Below are positions 6,877-10,790 of a stretch of DNA of 10,790 bases, piece after piece. The notes beneath the pieces are model-generated. The model saw only the letters and a list, made by a program, of their open reading frames with translations, made no database searches and was not told where the DNA came from. The DNA is from DATAPD01 sp036265385 (GTDB taxonomy: Bacteria > Acidobacteriota > Terriglobia > Terriglobales > Acidobacteriaceae): contig DATAPD010000029.1 in NCBI GenBank assembly GCA_036265385.1, positions 1-10,790 on the forward strand, in the 5' to 3' direction. Each line of letters starts with the position of its first letter. The stretch's first letter is position 1. The position numbers were made by a program, and so were the translations under genes.

Positions 6877-8568
6877 ATGCTTTCTTTGTGGATTGATCTA
6901 AGAAAGAAGACGATCGCTTTAATTTTTTCGGGAGGGCTGCTCTGTTTCGGTATGAGTAATTTGTTAGCCGCGCAACCCTCGGTTGCTTCGGGAAAGAACG
7001 GAATTGTCGTTGCTGGAGAGAAAAGGGCAGCGGACATCGGCACTGAAGTTTTGGAAAAAGGCGGGAACGCCGCCGATGCAACAACGGCAGCTCTGTTGGC
7101 TTTGAGCGTGACGAAAATCGGCGCTTTCACTTTTGGTGGTGAAGCTTCGGTCCTCTACTACGATGTGCATCAGCAGAAAGCGCATGCACTGTGGGCGCAA
7201 GGGGCTGCTCCGCTCGATCCTCAAGCGATTTCGTGGTACCTGAAAAATGGCATGCCCGATGGCGACATCCGAACCGCGGCGGTGCCTGCTGTAGTGGATC
7301 TATGCGTTACGTTGCTGAAGCAGTATGGAACGATTTCGTTTGAAGAGGCCGCGAAACCAACTTTAGCTCTGCTCGATGCAGGCGGGCCAACCTGGTATAT
7401 CGATACCTCCGATAGAAGAAGAATCGAAACTGGCCGAAACTGGCAGGCGGATTTGGCGCGGACACTGCGCAAACTGGTTGAGGCAGAACAAAAAACCAAG
7501 GGAAGCCGCGAGGAACGACTGCAAGCAGTGTCGGATCGCTTCTATCGGGGCGATATCGCAGAGGAATTGGAGCAGTGGTACATATCGCAGGGCGGGTTCC
7601 TTCGAAAGCAGGACCTAGCGGCCCATCGCACATATATCGAAGATCCAGTTTCCATCAACTACCGGGAATATCAGGTGTTGAAATGTGGTCCATGGACGCA
7701 GGGACCTTTCTTGTTAGAGGGGCTGCGTTTGCTGGAAGGATTCGACCTGAAAAAGATGGGGCTGCTCTCGACGGACTACATCCATACCGTGACGGAAGTG
7801 ATGAAGCTGGGCATGGCGGATCGAGATGAGTACTATGCCGATCCGCGATTTGTGGATGTACCGATGAAGCCACTGCTCTCGGAGGAGTACGCGAAAATCC
7901 GGCGGCCACTGATTGATCCGCAGAAAGCTTCGCTTGAACTCCGGCCTGGCGATCCTTACGCGATGAAAGCGGTCAAGAAAGCATTACGATCTCACCCAAC
8001 CCAAGGTGGAACGACCACGCTTACGGTGGTGGACCGGTGGGGAAACATGGTGGCGGCTACGCCCAGCGGGTTAGGTAGCACGGCCGGACCAGCCGGAAAT
8101 ACTGGCATCATTCATGGCACGCGACTAGTTAGTTTGAATACGTGGCCCGGACATCCTAATTGCATTGCTCCTGGGAAGAGGCCACGCATCACTTTGAGCC
8201 CAACCCTGGTACTGAAATCTGGGAAGCCAGTTTTCGCCGTCAGTGTTGCAGGAGGAGATCTGCAGGACCAAGCCGGGCTGCAGTTGATTCTCGATTACAT
8301 AGATTTCGGCATGCAGGCAGACAAGGCGATGAGGACTCCGCGATTTGCAACCGAGCACCATATCAGCTCGTTCGGGCCGGAGGGTCCAAAATTAGGGAGT
8401 CTGCAAGTGAATCGTGATGTGCCGTCAGAAACGGTAAAGGAACTGGAACGTCGCGGCCACAAAGTGGAAGTCACCACCGGAGAAATCGGCGGTGCGGCAA
8501 TGATTTCCTGCGACCTTGAGGGTGGGTGCGAAGGAACGGGATCCGCAGCACAGAACGCGCGCAAATAG
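6877..8568 (+). CDS. Exported gamma-glutamyltranspeptidase-like Ntn-hydrolase
   Basis: From ATG 6877 the product has 563 residues, with a signal peptide (LRKK at 8-11, hydrophobic 12-26, cleavage near 31-32), so it is periplasmic or secreted. It follows the gamma-glutamyltranspeptidase fold: EVLEKGGNAADATTAAL (57-73) is a family signature, and GGTTTLTVVDRWGN (377-390) matches the self-cleavage site, with Thr379 the expected nucleophile. Cleavage there would give a large subunit and a small subunit of about 185 residues. APGKRPRITLSPTLVL (431-446) and the oxyanion Gly459-Gly460 are also in place. Several residues that bind gamma-glutamate in the E. coli enzyme are changed: Arg114 aligns with Gln108, the Ser462-Ser463 pair with Ile-Thr, and no MDDF-like Asp433 segment is visible. 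It should be an active amide hydrolase, but true glutathione activity is doubtful. It is divergent from the efflux operon and appears monocistronic. Confidence 0.87.
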   Translation: MLSLWIDLRKKTIALIFSGGLLCFGMSNLLAAQPSVASGKNGIVVAGEKRAADIGTEVLEKGGNAADATTAALLALSVTKIGAFTFGGEASVLYYDVHQQKAHALWAQGAAPLDPQAISWYLKNGMPDGDIRTAAVPAVVDLCVTLLKQYGTISFEEAAKPTLALLDAGGPTWYIDTSDRRRIETGRNWQADLARTLRKLVEAEQKTKGSREERLQAVSDRFYRGDIAEELEQWYISQGGFLRKQDLAAHRTYIEDPVSINYREYQVLKCGPWTQGPFLLEGLRLLEGFDLKKMGLLSTDYIHTVTEVMKLGMADRDEYYADPRFVDVPMKPLLSEEYAKIRRPLIDPQKASLELRPGDPYAMKAVKKALRSHPTQGGTTTLTVVDRWGNMVAATPSGLGSTAGPAGNTGIIHGTRLVSLNTWPGHPNCIAPGKRPRITLSPTLVLKSGKPVFAVSVAGGDLQDQAGLQLILDYIDFGMQADKAMRTPRFATEHHISSFGPEGPKLGSLQVNRDVPSETVKELERRGHKVEVTTGEIGGAAMISCDLEGGCEGTGSAAQNARK

Positions 8569-8842
8569 CCCCTTCAGGGATTTTTCAACCCACTACCCAA
8601 CAACATCTCCATTGTGCTCGACGATTCTGGTCGCGAATCGAGTTCGATCCTCCCCCTTCGCTAAACAACGTCAAGCAACCACGAAAATGTTCCAGCAGCA
8701 CCCAACTAGGGCACCCAAATCACTGATCGGCTCAGTACCAATCTGATTCCGGCGCTAGTTAGCGTTATCGAGAATTTGCGAAACCATGGATGCTCCGTGA
8801 AAAGGCCGTACCGCTGATGCAGCTTAAGCGGCAGGAGTGTTT
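8569..8842. other. Intergenic spacer without a recognisable gene
   Basis: These 274 bases follow the GGT-like stop. The + strand reading frames here only run on from the end of that gene, with no ribosome-binding site and no domain-like composition. A short palindrome, CGCTA-GT-TAGCG, lies near 8753-8764. The last bases hold the ribosome-binding site of the next small gene (AGGAG 8833-8837). Confidence 0.5.
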
Positions 8843-9064
8843 ATGAAGCACAAAGGCGATTTGGAGAGAATTCTCACAGCCACGTTACAAAAAAGTGAGC
8901 CCTTACTTTCTGAGGTTCGAATTTCCGATGACGGAGTTTTAGCAGTGATCCGTGTGGCTGATACCTACATGCCGCGTAGATTATCGCCTACAGGAAAACG
9001 ATTTCTTCGTAGCGGGCCAGAGATTGTGTTAACCGAGGGCGAATCGTTTCTCGAACCGGAGTAG
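8843..9064 (+). CDS. Small hypothetical protein, 73 residues
   Basis: I do not recognise this protein. It is supported as a real gene by AGGAG (8833-8837) five bases before ATG 8843. An in-frame GTG at 8837 overlaps that site and is less likely. The product is soluble and highly charged: a probable amphipathic helix (KGDLERILTATLQKSEPLL, 4-22), then alternating hydrophobic and polar residues (VRISDDGVLAVIRVAD, 25-40) suggesting two beta-strands, a basic stretch (PRRLSPTGKRFLRSG, 44-58) and an acidic end. There is no signal peptide, membrane helix or metal-binding motif. It has no same-strand partner close enough to form an operon, so context gives no hint of function. It could also be a chance frame. 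Confidence 0.55.
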   Translation: MKHKGDLERILTATLQKSEPLLSEVRISDDGVLAVIRVADTYMPRRLSPTGKRFLRSGPEIVLTEGESFLEPE

Positions 9065-9244
9065 TTGATTCCGTCGAGAGTCGCAGCTATCTCCGTGCTA
9101 TTTAATGCTTGGGAGTTGTCCCGCATAGGGACATCTGACCTGCGAGCATGCGCGTGACATTGCTTTACATCGGCACTGCGTTACCGCGCCAACACCACTC
9201 ATCCAATGCTTTACAACACCTTTCGGCGGAGGTCCGTTGCCATT

Positions 9245-9541
9245 TCACTCAGGTTCCCCATGGTTTGTTTGATGGTGAGCTTTCAAGCGTTGCAGGCTAG
9301 TCGGATCGGGTTGATGCAATTCCAAGTACTTTTTGTGATTTCTCTTTTCACGCTGGTCTCGCCAGGTTGTCGCGCTTAAGAGAAGAAAACAAGCCACAAG
9401 TCCCAGCCACCTAACGCTGTGCTTAAGAGTTGGTTCATCTCCAAATGAGAAAGCGATAAACATGAGAGCCGTAGCTGTTACCCCTAAAATCCAAGGCCAA
9501 TCCGTTCCTTCGCTAAACCCACAATTCGGACATCTCTTCAT
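9245..9541 (-). CDS. Small membrane protein with a CPNC motif and two transmembrane helices
   Basis: From ATG 9541 the product has 98 residues. It opens with MKRCPNCGF, a CxxC knuckle (Cys4, Cys7) like half of a zinc ribbon. Two hydrophobic helices follow (about 15-33 and 43-60), then a hydrophilic basic and His-rich tail (RDQREKRNHKKYLELHQ from 61). No second CxxC is present, so zinc would need a dimer or His ligands; Cys51 lies within TM2. GGGTG about six bases before ATG 9541 supports this start over the in-frame GTG at 9592, which has no ribosome-binding site and would bury the CPNC motif behind 17 residues. The function is unknown. It shares its strand with the acyltransferase gene to its right, but a 139-base gap makes co-transcription uncertain. 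Confidence 0.62.
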   Translation of the reverse strand: MKRCPNCGFSEGTDWPWILGVTATALMFIAFSFGDEPTLKHSVRWLGLVACFLLLSATTWRDQREKRNHKKYLELHQPDPTSLQRLKAHHQTNHGEPE

Positions 9542-9680
9542 ATCATTCACCCGATCTGCATCTCGGAACATCCGAAGTCTAAAATAAGCCACTCGTCAGA
9601 TCCATGTTCGTGAATAAATCTCGGTTATCGTGGCTGGCTTGATGAGGGGCGCGAAGCGCATTGGATTCTGCACTCGACGA

Positions 9681-10757
9681 TTAGCTCTGTGGTGTTAATA
9701 CCAAGCTGGCGGGGAGCGGAATAGAGGACTTTGCGGACATTGCTTTCGGTACCGGTGGGAAATACTGCTCCCGCAGTCTTAACGCTGGCCGCTCGATCAG
9801 CTTTGCCGTGATGAACCCCAAGAGGATGGAAGTAGCGACATAAGCACTGAAAAGCGCAAGTGTCGGCTGGAAGGCTCGAAAGACCAATCCCACCAAGACT
9901 GCATGCCATAAGTAAATGGAATAAGAGTAGTAGCCCACCCAAGCCAATAACCGCAATGCTACGTTCCGCGAATCAACGCGGGTAAGCGATGCCATCAGCA
10001 AACATCCGAATCCGAGGAATGTGAGCGTGAACGTCGCGCTCATGAACACGTGAGTTTGTGCGAGCACGAAAACGGGTGCGAGAAGGATCCCGGCAGAGCC
10101 ATAAAGAATCCACCGAGGTACAGACTGGAATTGATCTTCTTCAAAATGTTTGTAATAGGAAAGTGTCACACCAAAAAACAAAGAATCTATCCGCAAGTGG
10201 GTCGGGAATTCCAAAGACCGAAAGGACTCGCCAGTAGCTACAGTGTGAGTGCGAAGCAAAAGACACACACCCGCTAGCGCTAGAGAGATCACGGGTATGG
10301 ATCGGAAGGGATTGGCACTTCTCCTGCTGAACTTCACGAGAGCCACTAACAATAATGGCAATACAAAGTAGAAATGTTCTTCCACGGCCAAAGACCAGCC
10401 ATGTTCCCAGAATGGCGGTAAGTAGTTTTGCAGGAAAAAACAATCATGCAGAAGCTGTTTCGGTACACTCTGCCCTGTGAGCAACAGAAGTCCGACTGTG
10501 AACGCAATCATGCAGTAAAAGGCAGGATAGATCTTAAAGGCGCGCCGCAACCAGAACCGTTTGACCGAGATGTTTCCGAAACGTTTGTATTCTGAAAATA
10601 GCAGGCCGGAGATCAAGAAGCCGCTCAACACAAAAAATAGATCAACGCCAGCCCAGCCAATGCTCTGCCAGAAACGGAAATAATCGTAATGGCGTCCTAG
10701 AACCAGGAGGATTGCAACCCCTCTCCACACATCAAGGATCTGATTGCGCGGCTTCAT
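9681..10757 (-). CDS. OafA-type membrane O-acyltransferase (acyltransferase family 3)
   Basis: This 358-residue integral membrane protein matches acyltransferase family 3, whose members move acetyl or other acyl groups onto surface glycans, lipids or exported small molecules. The N-terminal LDVWRGVAILLVLGRH (8-23) provides the family's R-X10-H pair (Arg12, His23). Other family blocks are GVDLFFVLSGFLISGLL (37-53), RRAFKIYPAFY (71-81), WSLAVEEHFYFVLP (121-134), PTHLRIDSLFFGV (185-197), a late YSIYLWH helix and LIERPALRLREQ before a Pro/Ser-rich tail. About ten membrane helices are evident and there is no extra SGNH domain, so it is the short, transmembrane-only form. The gene is complete, with its ATG at 10757, 33 bases from the window edge. 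The ribosome-binding site is weak. No glycan or polyketide genes lie beside it here, so the acceptor cannot be named. Confidence 0.92.
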   Translation of the reverse strand: MKPRNQILDVWRGVAILLVLGRHYDYFRFWQSIGWAGVDLFFVLSGFLISGLLFSEYKRFGNISVKRFWLRRAFKIYPAFYCMIAFTVGLLLLTGQSVPKQLLHDCFFLQNYLPPFWEHGWSLAVEEHFYFVLPLLLVALVKFSRRSANPFRSIPVISLALAGVCLLLRTHTVATGESFRSLEFPTHLRIDSLFFGVTLSYYKHFEEDQFQSVPRWILYGSAGILLAPVFVLAQTHVFMSATFTLTFLGFGCLLMASLTRVDSRNVALRLLAWVGYYSYSIYLWHAVLVGLVFRAFQPTLALFSAYVATSILLGFITAKLIERPALRLREQYFPPVPKAMSAKSSIPLPASLVLTPQS

Positions 10758-10790
10758 TTGATCATTTGCCTAATCAAACTGCACCCGATG

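Noticed and set aside
8569..8585. Intrinsic terminator after the GGT-like gene (CCC-TTCA-GGG followed by TTTTT)
   Set aside because: The T run is suggestive, but a three-pair stem is too short to support the call.
8516..8746. Two overlapping + strand open frames at the end of the GGT-like gene
   Set aside because: They begin inside that gene, lack ribosome-binding sites, have low-complexity composition and look like chance frames.
9649..9659. Terminator hairpin GCGC-GAA-GCGC downstream of the acyltransferase gene
   Set aside because: Only four pairs and no T run on the - strand side.

Overview
The window looks like ordinary chromosome from a soil-type Gram-negative bacterium, most likely an Acidobacteriota relative. 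This placement is an inference. It rests on a mid-range GC content, periplasmic and outer-membrane proteins, a tripartite RND pump followed by a secreted YVTN beta-propeller protein, and the style of the other secreted enzymes. No marker gene fixes the taxonomy. I see no phage, insertion sequence, CRISPR array or toxin-antitoxin module.

Layout. Positions 1-63 are the 3' part of a tRNA-Pro(CGG) on the + strand, followed at once by a perfect 9-bp hairpin. Positions 150-6572 hold a four-gene operon on the - strand. In transcription order it encodes a CzcC/TolC-like outer-membrane channel, a membrane-fusion (adaptor) lipoprotein, an HAE1-type RND permease with its proton-relay residues intact, and a secreted YncE-like beta-propeller protein. 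The genes overlap or lie within 27 bases of each other. A 304-base divergent spacer (6573-6876) contains an 18-bp inverted repeat close to the channel gene start, a candidate operator.

On the other side, the + strand encodes an exported gamma-glutamyltranspeptidase-fold Ntn-hydrolase (6877-8568). Its catalytic Thr and oxyanion Gly-Gly are present, but most residues that hold the gamma-glutamyl group in characterised enzymes are substituted. After it come a small hypothetical protein with a strong ribosome-binding site (8843-9064, +), a small CPNC-plus-two-helix membrane protein (9245-9541, -) and a complete OafA-type membrane acyltransferase (9681-10757, -).

How the genes fit together. The pump genes form a single envelope-spanning efflux machine, and the beta-propeller is a plausible periplasmic accessory. 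No regulator gene lies in the window, so any repressor acting at the inverted repeat would be encoded elsewhere. The remaining genes are individually transcribed envelope or housekeeping functions with no obvious common pathway. The best leads for novelty are the pump-linked propeller and the atypical GGT-like hydrolase; I do not see a clearly undescribed multi-gene system.
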